NCBI GenBank assembly: GCA_050309735.1
Contig: JBNRMS010000027.1
Location: 1-13,904 of the forward strand
DNA from: UMGS1002 sp050309735
GTDB taxonomy: Bacteria > Bacillota > Clostridia > Oscillospirales > CAG-272
DNA: 13,904 bases
Reading direction: 5' to 3'
Shown: piece by piece, positions 6,452 through 13,759 of the stretch
How positions within the stretch are numbered: position 1 is the first letter of the stretch
Layout of the letters: every line of letters starts with the position of its first letter
Translations under genes and position numbers: made by a program
The notes under the pieces: generated by a model
Told to the model about the DNA's origin: nothing
Seen by the model: the letters and a program-made list of their open reading frames with translations, nothing else
The model's database searches: none

Positions 6452-6457
6452 ATGTAA
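6452..6457 (+). other. Start-stop ATG-TAA before metK
   Basis: ATG TAA lies in frame and directly before the metK ATG (6458). The ribosome binding site AAGGAG (6441-6446) is 5 nt from this first ATG and 11 nt from the metK ATG. A ribosome starting here would terminate at once. Whether it is used is not known. Confidence 0.45.
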
Positions 6458-7639
6458 ATGAAAAAAACACTTTTCACCTCGGAATCGGTGACAGAGGGGC
6501 ACCCCGATAAAATTTGCGATAAAATCTCAGATGCCGTTCTCGACGAAATATTAAAACAGGATCCGAAGGCGCGCGTGGCCTGTGAGACCTTCTGCACGAC
6601 CGGGATGGTTGCGCTGATGGGCGAGATTACCACCGAGGCATATGTGGATTTACAGAAAATAGTGCGCGAGACTGTGCGGGGAATAGGCTACGACCGCGCG
6701 AAATACGGCTTCGACTGCGACAGCTGCGCGGTTATCAGCTCGATACATGAGCAGTCGCCCGATATTGCGCTCGGGGTTGACCGCTCGTATGAATCAAAGT
6801 CAGGCGAGGCGAGCGACCGATTTGACACCGGTGCGGGCGATCAGGGAATGATGTTTGGCTTTGCCTGCGACCAGACGCCAGAGCTTATGCCCCTGCCCAT
6901 TTCGCTCGCTCATAGGCTCGCCCGGCGCCTGAGCGAGGTTCGCAAGACGGGAATATTGCCCTATCTGCGCCCCGACGGCAAGACACAGGTTACGATTGAG
7001 TACCGCGACGGCATCCCGGCGCGGATAGACACCGTGGTCGTCTCCTCGCAGCACAGCCCGGAGGTTACTGCCAAAGAAATTAAAAATGACATCACAAAAA
7101 ACGTGATAGAAGCGATAATACCAGCCGAATTATATGATCGTGACACAAAAATATATGTCAATCCGACCGGACGGTTTGTCATCGGTGGCCCCGCGGGTGA
7201 CACCGGACTTACCGGCCGCAAGATAATCGTCGACACATACGGCGGCTATTCACGCCATGGCGGCGGTGCTTTCTCGGGCAAGGACCCCACAAAGGTTGAC
7301 CGCTCTGCCTCATACGCGGCTCGCTATGTCGCAAAGAACATTGTTGCGGCCGGGCTTGCTCGAGCCTGCGAGGTTCAGATTGCATATGCCATCGGCGTGG
7401 CGAGGCCGGTTTCGGTGATGGTTGAGACATTCGGAACCGGAATTGTACCAGACGATTTAATTTCTGCTGCTCTTATGCAGAATTTTGATTTCCGCCCGGC
7501 GGCGATAATCTCGCGCTTTGATTTGTGTCGCCCGATTTACACCGACCTTGCGGCATACGGTCACATGGGAAGGGAAGAGATTGACGCTCCGTGGGAGAGG
7601 AGAGATCTTGCCGCGGCGCTCAGGGCTTCTATATTCTGA
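6458..7639 (+). CDS. metK: S-adenosylmethionine synthetase
   Basis: MetK makes S-adenosylmethionine from methionine and ATP in the cytoplasm, releasing phosphate and diphosphate. The product is 393 residues, a normal length. Signature sequences are GHPDK (14-18), GAGDQGMMFG (125-134), PTGRFVIGGPAGDTG in the central domain and GGGAFSGKDPTKVDRS (about 267-282), the phosphate-binding loop. No key residue appears to be missing. The SAM-I riboswitch and terminator upstream (6320-6436) give SAM-dependent control. AAGGAG (6441-6446) is 11 nt from this ATG, wider than ideal, and an ATG-TAA minimal reading frame lies between. It appears to head a unit with the next three genes; I see no strong terminator before them. 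Confidence 0.97.
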   Translation: MKKTLFTSESVTEGHPDKICDKISDAVLDEILKQDPKARVACETFCTTGMVALMGEITTEAYVDLQKIVRETVRGIGYDRAKYGFDCDSCAVISSIHEQSPDIALGVDRSYESKSGEASDRFDTGAGDQGMMFGFACDQTPELMPLPISLAHRLARRLSEVRKTGILPYLRPDGKTQVTIEYRDGIPARIDTVVVSSQHSPEVTAKEIKNDITKNVIEAIIPAELYDRDTKIYVNPTGRFVIGGPAGDTGLTGRKIIVDTYGGYSRHGGGAFSGKDPTKVDRSASYAARYVAKNIVAAGLARACEVQIAYAIGVARPVSVMVETFGTGIVPDDLISAALMQNFDFRPAAIISRFDLCRPIYTDLAAYGHMGREEIDAPWERRDLAAALRASIF

Positions 7640-7736
7640 TTTGTCGCTATCGCATCTCTCTTGCCGCTCTGTTTTGCGGGTTGTAACATGCCAAGCGTCA
7701 GCATCCGGCATATCATAATACTGGGAGGTGCTGCGT

Positions 7737-8075
7737 ATGTTTGTTGAGCTGTTATGGGAGATACTTTTGGCGATTTTCGCAGTGTTCGGAATTTGCAGCC
7801 TTATAAAACTTGTTTCTGAAGCAATAATTGCGCCGGGGAAATACGCCGTCGCGGTGATATGCGACAAGGATACAGACCCCGAGGAGATAGGAGCGCTTGT
7901 AAACCGCGCGCGTGCCGCCTGGCACAGACGCGGGGCGGGGAAGACAGTGGTGCTTGTATTCAAGGGATTTAAGATTCCGGAGGAGACCGAGCGGGCGCTT
8001 TTAGATAACAACATAAAAATTTACCGTGTATCGCCCTATCAGAGGGAGGATGGGGAGATTGGTGACGACGCCTAA
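7737..8075 (+). CDS. Unrecognised membrane-anchored small protein
   Basis: I do not recognise this 112-residue protein. Residues 3-25 form one hydrophobic segment, so it is probably anchored by its N-terminus. The rest reads as alternating strands and helices: a strand at KYAVAVICDK, a helix starting PEEIGALVNRARAAWHRR, a strand KTVVLVFKG, a helix PEETERALLDNN, and a strand IKIYRVSP, i.e. a small beta-alpha-beta-alpha-beta domain. There are no clear catalytic motifs and the tail is acidic. ATG 7737 is the better start, 8 nt after GGGAGG (7723-7728); a GTG at 7728 overlaps that ribosome binding site. It follows metK by 97 nt and ends 23 nt before recD2, so it is probably cotranscribed with both. 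Frame, spacing and binding site support a real gene; function is unknown. Confidence 0.8.
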   Translation: MFVELLWEILLAIFAVFGICSLIKLVSEAIIAPGKYAVAVICDKDTDPEEIGALVNRARAAWHRRGAGKTVVLVFKGFKIPEETERALLDNNIKIYRVSPYQREDGEIGDDA

Positions 8076-8098
8076 AAATACCGACGGGAGGTAGCTTG

Positions 8099-10381
8099 AT
8101 GCCGCAAAAAGAGGGTAATAAAATATTTGGCGAAGAAATAGCCGACGAGAGCGGGCTTATCCGCCTTTCCGGCATGGTTGATACGGTTATATACTCAAAC
8201 GAGGAGAACGGATACGCCGTGTGCGCTCTCGAGTGCGAGGACGGCGAGATTATAACGGCAACCGGAACCATGCCCTTTATCTCGGAGGGAGACAGCGTTG
8301 TCCTCTTTGGCAGATGGACGCATAATCCTAAATACGGCCGCCAGTTTCGCGCCGAGCAATTTGAGCGTTCGCTCCCGGCAGATTCAGCCTCGATTTTGCG
8401 CTATCTCTCGTCAAGGGCGATAAAAGGGATAGGCCCGCGCCTTGCCGCGCGGATAGTCGATGCATTTGGCGAGGATACCTTTGACATAATCGAGAACCAC
8501 CCCGAGTGGCTTGCCGAGCAGATTAAGGGAATTTCGCTCAAGGCGGCGCTGGCGGCCAGCCGTGATTTTAAAGAAAAGTCGGGAATGAGGTCGGCGATGC
8601 TCTTTTTCCGCGACTATTTCGGCGCTGCGACAACCGTCCGAATATACAAACGCTGGGGGAATAACGCAATAGGCATTGCCAAGAAAAATCCCTATCTTCT
8701 CTGCCAGGAGATAGACGGTATCGGCTTTGAACGCGCCGACATTATGGCGGGAAAGCTGGGTATACCCCACGATTCGCCCGACCGCATAAAGAGCGGCCTT
8801 TGCTATGTTTTGGTCAGCAACGCGGCGCAGAACGGACACGTTTGTCTGCCTGAGGGGAAACTTGTTCCCTCGGCCGCAACCCTTCTCGGCTGCCGGGAGC
8901 CCGAATGCGGCGCGGCGCTCGGCGAGCTGTTAAAGTCGGGCCAGCTTGTATCTGAGACACGCGCGGGAACAAGGTACATATATGACCCGGCGGCCCACGC
9001 TTGCGAGGAGTATATCGCGAGGAAGCTGACATTTTTGGACAGGCTCTGCCCAACGGTCGATATCACAAATGTCCGGCAGTTTATCGAGAAGGAGGAGGCT
9101 CGCCACGGCATGGTTTATGCCGAAATGCAGAAAAAGGCGATAGCCGACGCGCTCGGGAACGGCGTCTTTGTTTTGACCGGCGGTCCTGGCACTGGCAAGA
9201 CCACGATTGTTAAAGCGCTGATAGATATTTACGACAGCATGGGGCTGAAGGTCGCGCTGGCGGCCCCGACCGGACGAGCCGCAAAGCGTATGTCGGAGGC
9301 AACGAGCATGGAAGCGAAGACAGTCCACCGGCTGCTTGAAACCGAGTTTGGCGAGGGAGAGAGCACCGGATTCCGGCGAAATGAGCAGGATTTGCTCGAC
9401 GAAAACGTGATAATCATCGACGAGGCCTCGATGCTCGATAATTATCTGACCTCGGCGCTTCTCAAGGCGATAAAGCCGGGCTCAAGAATAATGCTCATTG
9501 GGGATTCTGACCAGTTGCCGTCGGTTGGGGCGGGGAATGTGCTGCGGGATATTATTGATTCGGGGAGATTTGCAACAGTCAGGCTTAATGAAATCTTCCG
9601 GCAAGCCGAGCTTAGTCTGATTGTGACAAGCGCACACGCGATAAATTCGGGGAAGATGCCAAATCTTACGGCAAAGGACAGCGACTTTTTCTTTCTTCGC
9701 CGCTCGTCTGATGCCGACATTGCCGCGACGATAGTTGACCTGTGCAAAAACCGCCTGCCGCGCAGTTACGGGCCGGGTACGATTGGCAATATTCAGGTGA
9801 TAAGCCCCTCAAGACGGGGGGAGGCCGGAACCGAGAATCTTAATATGCTGCTCAAAGAGGCGCTGAATCCGCCCTCGCCCGACAAGGATGAATATATATT
9901 CCGCGAGACAGTCTTTCGCGTGGGCGATCGGGTTATGCAGGTGCGGAACAACTACGAGCTTGAATGGGAGCGGGGCGAGAATAGTGGGGTGGGGATATTC
10001 AATGGAGATATAGGCATTATCAGTGCGATAAACAGGTCATCTTCGACGATGGAGATAGATTTTGACGATCGCCATACCGTCTATGACCTCTCGCTGCTTG
10101 ACGATATCGAACACGCCTTTGCAATAACCGTTCACAAAAGTCAGGGCAGCGAATATCCGATAGTGATAATTCCCGCTTTCGGAGCGCCTTTGATGCTGCT
10201 GACCCGAAATCTGCTTTACACAGCCGTCACCCGCGCCCAGCGCATGGTGATAATTGTAGGCCGGGAGGATATAATCGCCACGATGGTCGGTAACAACCGA
10301 ACGGCGATGCGCTACACCGGACTTTCGGACAAGATTATGGAAATCTATGACTCTTCTCCGCGCGCAGTATGTGAAAGATAA
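8099..10381 (+). CDS. recD2: ATP-dependent DNA helicase RecD2
   Basis: RecD2 is a 5'-3' superfamily 1B DNA helicase found in bacteria lacking RecBC; in Bacillus and Deinococcus it acts in replication-fork maintenance and DNA repair. The product is 760 residues, within the family range. The N-terminal third carries the RecD2-specific OB-like region (GMVDTVIYSNEENGYAV) and helix-hairpin-helix segment (IKGIGPRLAARIV). The motor follows with Walker A GGPGTGKT (361-368), Walker B DEAS (441-444), GDSDQLPSVG, the TVHKSQGSE motif near 677 and AVTRAQR near 706. ATG 8099 is chosen because GGGAGG (8086-8091) is 7 nt upstream; a TTG directly before it is less likely. It lies 23 nt after the small membrane protein gene and about 50 nt before comF. 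Confidence 0.95.
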   Translation: MPQKEGNKIFGEEIADESGLIRLSGMVDTVIYSNEENGYAVCALECEDGEIITATGTMPFISEGDSVVLFGRWTHNPKYGRQFRAEQFERSLPADSASILRYLSSRAIKGIGPRLAARIVDAFGEDTFDIIENHPEWLAEQIKGISLKAALAASRDFKEKSGMRSAMLFFRDYFGAATTVRIYKRWGNNAIGIAKKNPYLLCQEIDGIGFERADIMAGKLGIPHDSPDRIKSGLCYVLVSNAAQNGHVCLPEGKLVPSAATLLGCREPECGAALGELLKSGQLVSETRAGTRYIYDPAAHACEEYIARKLTFLDRLCPTVDITNVRQFIEKEEARHGMVYAEMQKKAIADALGNGVFVLTGGPGTGKTTIVKALIDIYDSMGLKVALAAPTGRAAKRMSEATSMEAKTVHRLLETEFGEGESTGFRRNEQDLLDENVIIIDEASMLDNYLTSALLKAIKPGSRIMLIGDSDQLPSVGAGNVLRDIIDSGRFATVRLNEIFRQAELSLIVTSAHAINSGKMPNLTAKDSDFFFLRRSSDADIAATIVDLCKNRLPRSYGPGTIGNIQVISPSRRGEAGTENLNMLLKEALNPPSPDKDEYIFRETVFRVGDRVMQVRNNYELEWERGENSGVGIFNGDIGIISAINRSSSTMEIDFDDRHTVYDLSLLDDIEHAFAITVHKSQGSEYPIVIIPAFGAPLMLLTRNLLYTAVTRAQRMVIIVGREDIIATMVGNNRTAMRYTGLSDKIMEIYDSSPRAVCER

Positions 10382-10432
10382 ATCTTCATGATGCACAATA
10401 GTTGCGGCTCTCAGAAAGGAATGATCTTTGTT

Positions 10433-11176
10433 ATGAGAAAGCTGTTATTCCCACCCCGCTGCGCGGCCTGCCGCGAGCTTCTGCCCCATGACGGGCGAGG
10501 AGGTGAAGTTGTGCTCTGCCGCGAATGCAGGGGTGAGTGGGAGATGGCTAAAATATCATCCTGCATGTTTTGTGGCATGCCGATGATAGACTGCCGTTGT
10601 ATGCCCGAGATTTTAAGCAGGGCGGGCGTTGCGGGCTTTGTAAAGCTGACATCATATGACCCGGCGCAGGGCGACGGCGCGGTGAACAGCATAGTCAACA
10701 ACCTAAAAAGAATTAAAAATAAAGATAATTTCGATTTTTTTGCCTCTCAGCTTCTCCCCCGGCTGAAAAATATTCTAAGCGAATTTGAGCTTGACCCGTC
10801 CGATGCCGTCGTCACCTTCTGCCCGCGCCGACGCTCCGCAAGGCGCGACTATGGCTTTGACCAAGCCGAGCAGCTTGCTCTCTCGATATCAAATCAGAGC
10901 GGCGCCCGTTTTGAAACTATGCTCCGCCGCAGTCTCCTCGTCCCCTCGCGGGAGCAAAAATATCTCACTGCAAAAGAGCGATACGATAACTCAATCCGCG
11001 CCCTCTCGCTAAGCGCCAAACCGGCTCGGTCTGCCGCGGGATATCCGATTATTCTTGTTGACGATATGGTTACCACCGGCGCCACCCTCTCGGCCTGCGC
11101 CGCCCTTCTGCGCTCGGCCGAAGCCCCGCTTGTAATCGCTGCCTGTCTTGCTGTGGCGAGCGGGAGCGATAAATAG
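10433..11176 (+). CDS. comF: ComF family phosphoribosyltransferase-like protein
   Basis: ComF proteins act in DNA uptake during natural transformation in some bacteria, and the family is also widespread in bacteria not known to be competent. The product is 247 residues, usual length. The N-terminus has four cysteine pairs typical of zinc binding: C10/C13, C29/C32, C44/C47 and C54/C56. The C-terminal phosphoribosyltransferase-type domain contains YGFDQAEQLA and the PRPP-binding motif VDDMVTTGAT (209-218). I chose ATG 10433, giving the typical start MRKLLFPPRCAAC, with AAAGGA (10415-10420) 12 nt upstream. Earlier in-frame ATGs at 10388, 10391 and 10421 lack a properly spaced site. It follows recD2 by about 50 nt and is the last gene before the convergent groESL operon. 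Confidence 0.9.
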   Translation: MRKLLFPPRCAACRELLPHDGRGGEVVLCRECRGEWEMAKISSCMFCGMPMIDCRCMPEILSRAGVAGFVKLTSYDPAQGDGAVNSIVNNLKRIKNKDNFDFFASQLLPRLKNILSEFELDPSDAVVTFCPRRRSARRDYGFDQAEQLALSISNQSGARFETMLRRSLLVPSREQKYLTAKERYDNSIRALSLSAKPARSAAGYPIILVDDMVTTGATLSACAALLRSAEAPLVIAACLAVASGSDK

Positions 11177-11230
11177 GGGAGGAGCGAGAATGATTTAGCT
11201 GTTGTCTTTGCGATAATGACAATACTTTCG

Positions 11231-11263
11231 CACAAAACACTATGCGAATAATCGCGTTTTGTG
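11231..11263. other. Two-part hairpin between comF and groL
   Basis: CACAAAAC (11231-11238) pairs with GTTTTGTG (11256-11263). Inside, GCGA (11244-11247) pairs with TCGC (11252-11255) around ATAA, leaving a five-base bulge at 11239-11243. That is twelve pairs in all. No T-run follows on the plus strand. It lies 54 nt after the comF stop and could trim or protect the comF mRNA end; its role is unknown. Confidence 0.35.
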
Positions 11264-11303
11264 ATTGAATATCAGCCATAAATCTTTGCCTTGGCACGAA
11301 AAT

Positions 11304-11332
11304 GCCCCCGAGCTGCTTTGCAGCTCGGGGGT
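11304..11332. terminator. Shared terminator hairpin between convergent comF and groL
   Basis: CCCCCGAGCTGC (11305-11316) pairs perfectly with GCAGCTCGGGGG (11320-11331) around TTT, and a G-U pair extends it. On the minus strand it ends about 34 nt after the groL stop and is followed by CATTTTCG, a short T-run. On the plus strand it is followed by TGCTTTAAC. It probably terminates groESL well and comF less well. Confidence 0.8.
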
Positions 11333-11365
11333 GCTTTAACATATATACTTTTTGCGTGGGGTGGA

Positions 11366-13000
11366 TTAATACATACCGCCCATGCCGCCGCCCATGCCGC
11401 CTGCGGGAGCTGCGGGTTCGGGTTCCTTGATATCAGCGACGACAGCTTCTGTGGTGAGGATTATGCTGGCGATCGAGGAAGCATTCTGGAGAGCCGAGCG
11501 GGCGACCTTTGTCGGGTCGACAATTCCGGCGCCAACCATATCACAATAGACCTCGTTATAGGCATCGAAGCCATAGCCGAGCGTACCGTTTGTCATGATC
11601 TTGTCGATTACGACGCCGCCGTCAAATCCGGCATTGATGGCGATCTGGCGGGCCGGCTCCTCAAGAGCTCTGACTACTATATTGACACCTGTTTTCTCGT
11701 CTCCGTCTACCGTGTCAACAAGCTTCTTAACTTCTTCGATTATATTAAGGTAAGCAGTTCCTCCGCCGGGGACAATACCCTCCTCGACTGCCGCGCGCGT
11801 GGCGTTCAGCGCGTCTTCAATGCGGAGCTTCTTCTCCTTCATTTCTGATTCGGTGGCTGCTCCAACCTTGATTACTGCAACGCCGCCCGACAGCTTAGCC
11901 AAGCGCTCCTGCAGCTTTTCGCGGTCGAAATCCGAGGTTGTTTCTTCAATAGCGGTTCGAATCTGGTTGATTCTTGCCTTGATATCGGCAGAGTCGCCCG
12001 CGCCGCCAACGATAATGGTATTTTCCTTGTTAATCTTAACCTGTCTTGCCTGACCGAGCTGGGAGATTTGCGCTTCCTTAAGCTCAAGTCCGACCTCGGA
12101 GGAGATAACCTCGCCGCCTGTGAGTACGGCGATATCGCGCAGCATTTCCTTGCGGCGATCTCCGAATCCGGGGGCTTTGACCGCAACGCAGGTGAAGGTT
12201 CCGCGCAGCTTATTGAGTACGAGTGTGGTCAGCGCCTCGCCCTCAACGTCTTCGGCGATGATGAGGAGCTTGCGGCCGGCCTGAACAATCTGCTCAAGCA
12301 GGGGAAGGATTTCCTGAACATTTGAAATCTTTTTGTCGGTTATGAGAATGAGGGCATCGTCGATGATGGCCTCCATTTTATCCATATCTGTTGCCATGTA
12401 GGGCGAGAGATACCCGCGGTCAAACTGCATACCCTCAACGACCTCTGAATAGGTGTCAGCCGATTTTGATTCCTCGACAGTGATAACGCCGTCACTTGTC
12501 ACCTTCTCCATTGCGTCTGCAATAAGCTGACCTATCACCTCGTCAGACGCTGAAATGGTGCCGACCCGGGCGATATCTTCAGGGCCGCTGACCGGCTTTG
12601 AGTTTGCAAGAAGGCACTCGACCGCGCGGTCGACAGCCTTTTTGATACCCTTGCGGATAATCATCGGATTTGCGCCTGCGGTTACATTTTTCATTCCCTC
12701 GCGAACAAAAGCCTGCGCGAGCAGGGTGGCGGTGGTTGTGCCGTCGCCGGCGGCATCGTTAGTCTTGGTGGCGACTTCTTTGATGAGCTGTGCGCCCATA
12801 TTCTCGGTGGCATCCTCTAGCTCTATTTCCTTGGCGATTGTAACACCGTCGTTAATAACAAGCGGGGAGCCGTATTTCTTATCAAGCACAACATTTCTGC
12901 CCTTCGGCCCCAGCGTAATCTTGACTGTATCGGCAAGCTTGTCGACGCCGCGCACAAGGGCGCTTCTCGCCTCAATTCCGTAAATTAATTCTTTTGCCAT
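11366..13000 (-). CDS. groL: Chaperonin GroEL (60 kDa)
   Basis: GroEL forms the double-ring ATP-driven folding chamber that works with GroES. The product is 544 residues with the normal family pattern: LADTVKITLGPKGRNVVLDK near the N-terminus, the ATP-site sequence GDGTTTATLLAQ (about 86-97), an intact apical domain with the catalytic-site region EDALNATRAAVEEGIVPGGG around residue 400, and the glycine-methionine C-terminal tail ending GGMGGGMGGMY. On the minus strand AGGAGGAC (13018-13011) precedes the ATG. It follows groES by 42 nt in the same operon and is controlled by the promoter and CIRCE element upstream of groES. Nothing indicates truncation or a specialised paralogue. Confidence 0.98.
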   Translation of the reverse strand: MAKELIYGIEARSALVRGVDKLADTVKITLGPKGRNVVLDKKYGSPLVINDGVTIAKEIELEDATENMGAQLIKEVATKTNDAAGDGTTTATLLAQAFVREGMKNVTAGANPMIIRKGIKKAVDRAVECLLANSKPVSGPEDIARVGTISASDEVIGQLIADAMEKVTSDGVITVEESKSADTYSEVVEGMQFDRGYLSPYMATDMDKMEAIIDDALILITDKKISNVQEILPLLEQIVQAGRKLLIIAEDVEGEALTTLVLNKLRGTFTCVAVKAPGFGDRRKEMLRDIAVLTGGEVISSEVGLELKEAQISQLGQARQVKINKENTIIVGGAGDSADIKARINQIRTAIEETTSDFDREKLQERLAKLSGGVAVIKVGAATESEMKEKKLRIEDALNATRAAVEEGIVPGGGTAYLNIIEEVKKLVDTVDGDEKTGVNIVVRALEEPARQIAINAGFDGGVVIDKIMTNGTLGYGFDAYNEVYCDMVGAGIVDPTKVARSALQNASSIASIILTTEAVVADIKEPEPAAPAGGMGGGMGGMY

Positions 13001-13042
13001 AATAGTTTAGTCCTCCTGAATTAAATTCCTTAAATAATTAAA

Positions 13043-13327
13043 TTACTCTACAATAGCCAAAATGTCGCCCAGACGCACAATGTTGTACTCAACACCGTCG
13101 GCCTTGACCTCGGTTCCGGCGTATTTGGATGTGATAACCTTGTCGCCGACCTTAACGGTCATAACTACTTCCTTACCGTCGACAAGCCCTCCCGGACCCA
13201 CCGCGATAACCTCGGCGATTTGCGGCTTTTCCTGCGCCGAAGCGGTCAGGATTATGCCCGTCTTGGTTTTTTCTTCTGCCTCGACAAGCTTAACTACAAC
13301 TCTGTCTGAAAGCGGTATAATTTTCAT
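13043..13327 (-). CDS. groES: Co-chaperonin GroES (10 kDa)
   Basis: GroES caps the GroEL cavity as a heptameric lid. The product is 94 residues, normal length. It starts MKIIPLSDRVVVK and contains the mobile loop region (EEKTKTGIILTASAQEKPQ, about 21-39), the GPGG turn and the conserved end YNIVRLGDILAIVE. I chose the ATG at 13327, reading leftwards, because GGGAGG (13342-13337) is 9 nt upstream and it gives the family N-terminus; an in-frame upstream start at 13360 would add 11 unrelated residues. The leader between CIRCE and the start codon is about 60 nt. It is the first gene of the groESL operon. Confidence 0.97.
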   Translation of the reverse strand: MKIIPLSDRVVVKLVEAEEKTKTGIILTASAQEKPQIAEVIAVGPGGLVDGKEVVMTVKVGDKVITSKYAGTEVKADGVEYNIVRLGDILAIVE

Positions 13328-13390
13328 TTTACTGTTCCTCCCTTGAAAGTATATATCCATTAATTTTTAGGATCTAAATATTGTGTGATG

Positions 13391-13417
13391 TTGGCACTCA
13401 ATTTGCAGGAGTGCTAA
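13391..13417 (-). promoter_or_regulatory. CIRCE operator (HrcA binding site)
   Basis: Read on the minus strand the site is TTAGCACTC, nine bases, then GAGTGCCAA. This matches the CIRCE consensus (TTAGCACTC-N9-GAGTGCTAA) at 17 of 18 arm positions; the only change is C for T in the second arm. HrcA bound here represses groESL until heat or other protein-folding stress. It begins about 12 bp downstream of the -10 box, the classic position. hrcA is not in this window. Confidence 0.96.
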
Positions 13418-13428
13418 TCGGCTTTCTT

Positions 13429-13457
13429 ATTTTAATACCAAATAGCGGGAAAATCAA
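13429..13457 (-). promoter_or_regulatory. SigA-type promoter of groESL
   Basis: On the minus strand TTGATT (13457-13452) and TAAAAT (13434-13429) are separated by exactly 17 bp. Transcription would start around 13422, directly before the CIRCE operator, so repression by HrcA follows from geometry. Confidence 0.8.
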
Positions 13458-13759
13458 TAGAAAAGGCGCAAAGTTCACAAAATGTTAACAATTGTCCTTG
13501 CTGATTGCCAATGCGTCTGCTAAGATTCGACCCAAGAGGTAATAAAGGAAGGCTGAGCCGCATAAAAATATAGTCAAGGGCCGCCGCAGTCGTCGCGGGC
13601 GGCCGCAATATAGGCTAATTATCGTGCGGTCTGGCCGCCAGGCGCAATCCCTCTCGGTTAAATATGTATCGGATGCCTGATAATTATACCACACCGCCCA
13701 AATTATTTCCACCTTGTTTTATATATTTTTCCAAAACAATATATCTGATTGAGGGCACC
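13458..13759. other. Gene-free, hairpin-rich spacer between groES and a symporter gene
   Basis: These roughly 300 bases separate two divergent transcripts and hold no credible protein gene. Visible structure: GGCCGCC (13579-13585) paired with GGCGGCC (13598-13604), and a hairpin at 13625-13646 made of TGCG/CGCA outside and CTGG/CCAG inside around CCG. On the minus strand TGGTATAAT (13691-13683) is an extended -10 promoter motif. Distant complementary pairs also exist: GATTGC (13503-13508) with GCAATC (13644-13649), and GTTAA (13484-13488) with TTAAC when read on the other side (near 13657-13661). It could be a structured leader of the symporter gene or encode a small RNA on either strand. It does not match a glycine riboswitch or T-box that I can recognise. 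Confidence 0.4.

Noticed and set aside
7664..7711. Weak stems CCGC/GCGG and ATGCC/GGCAT after metK as a terminator
   Set aside because: The stems are only 4-5 bp with large loops and no T-run follows; they do not support termination between metK and the next gene.
11291..11848. Open frame of 185 codons on the plus strand opposite groL
   Set aside because: It starts inside the terminator region and is antisense to a clear GroEL; no ribosome binding site and no recognisable protein features.
13474..13491. Rex-like half-sites TTCACAA and TTAACAA separated by 4 bp upstream of the groES promoter
   Set aside because: Rex operators are inverted repeats; here the two half-sites are direct repeats, so the resemblance is probably chance.
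13485..13712. Open frame of 75 codons on the minus strand in the groES-symporter spacer
   Set aside because: It begins at a GTG with no ribosome binding site in position, its composition is rich in Arg, Cys and Trp as from translated non-coding DNA, and it overlaps GC-rich hairpins and a promoter-like motif.
13714..13742. TTGTTT-17-CAATAT as promoter for the symporter gene
   Set aside because: Transcription would begin at about 13750, inside the ribosome binding site; both boxes are weak, so it cannot be the main promoter.
13620..13759. Glycine riboswitch before the probable alanine/glycine symporter
   Set aside because: The position would be typical, but I could not find the conserved glycine-aptamer core sequences on the plus strand.
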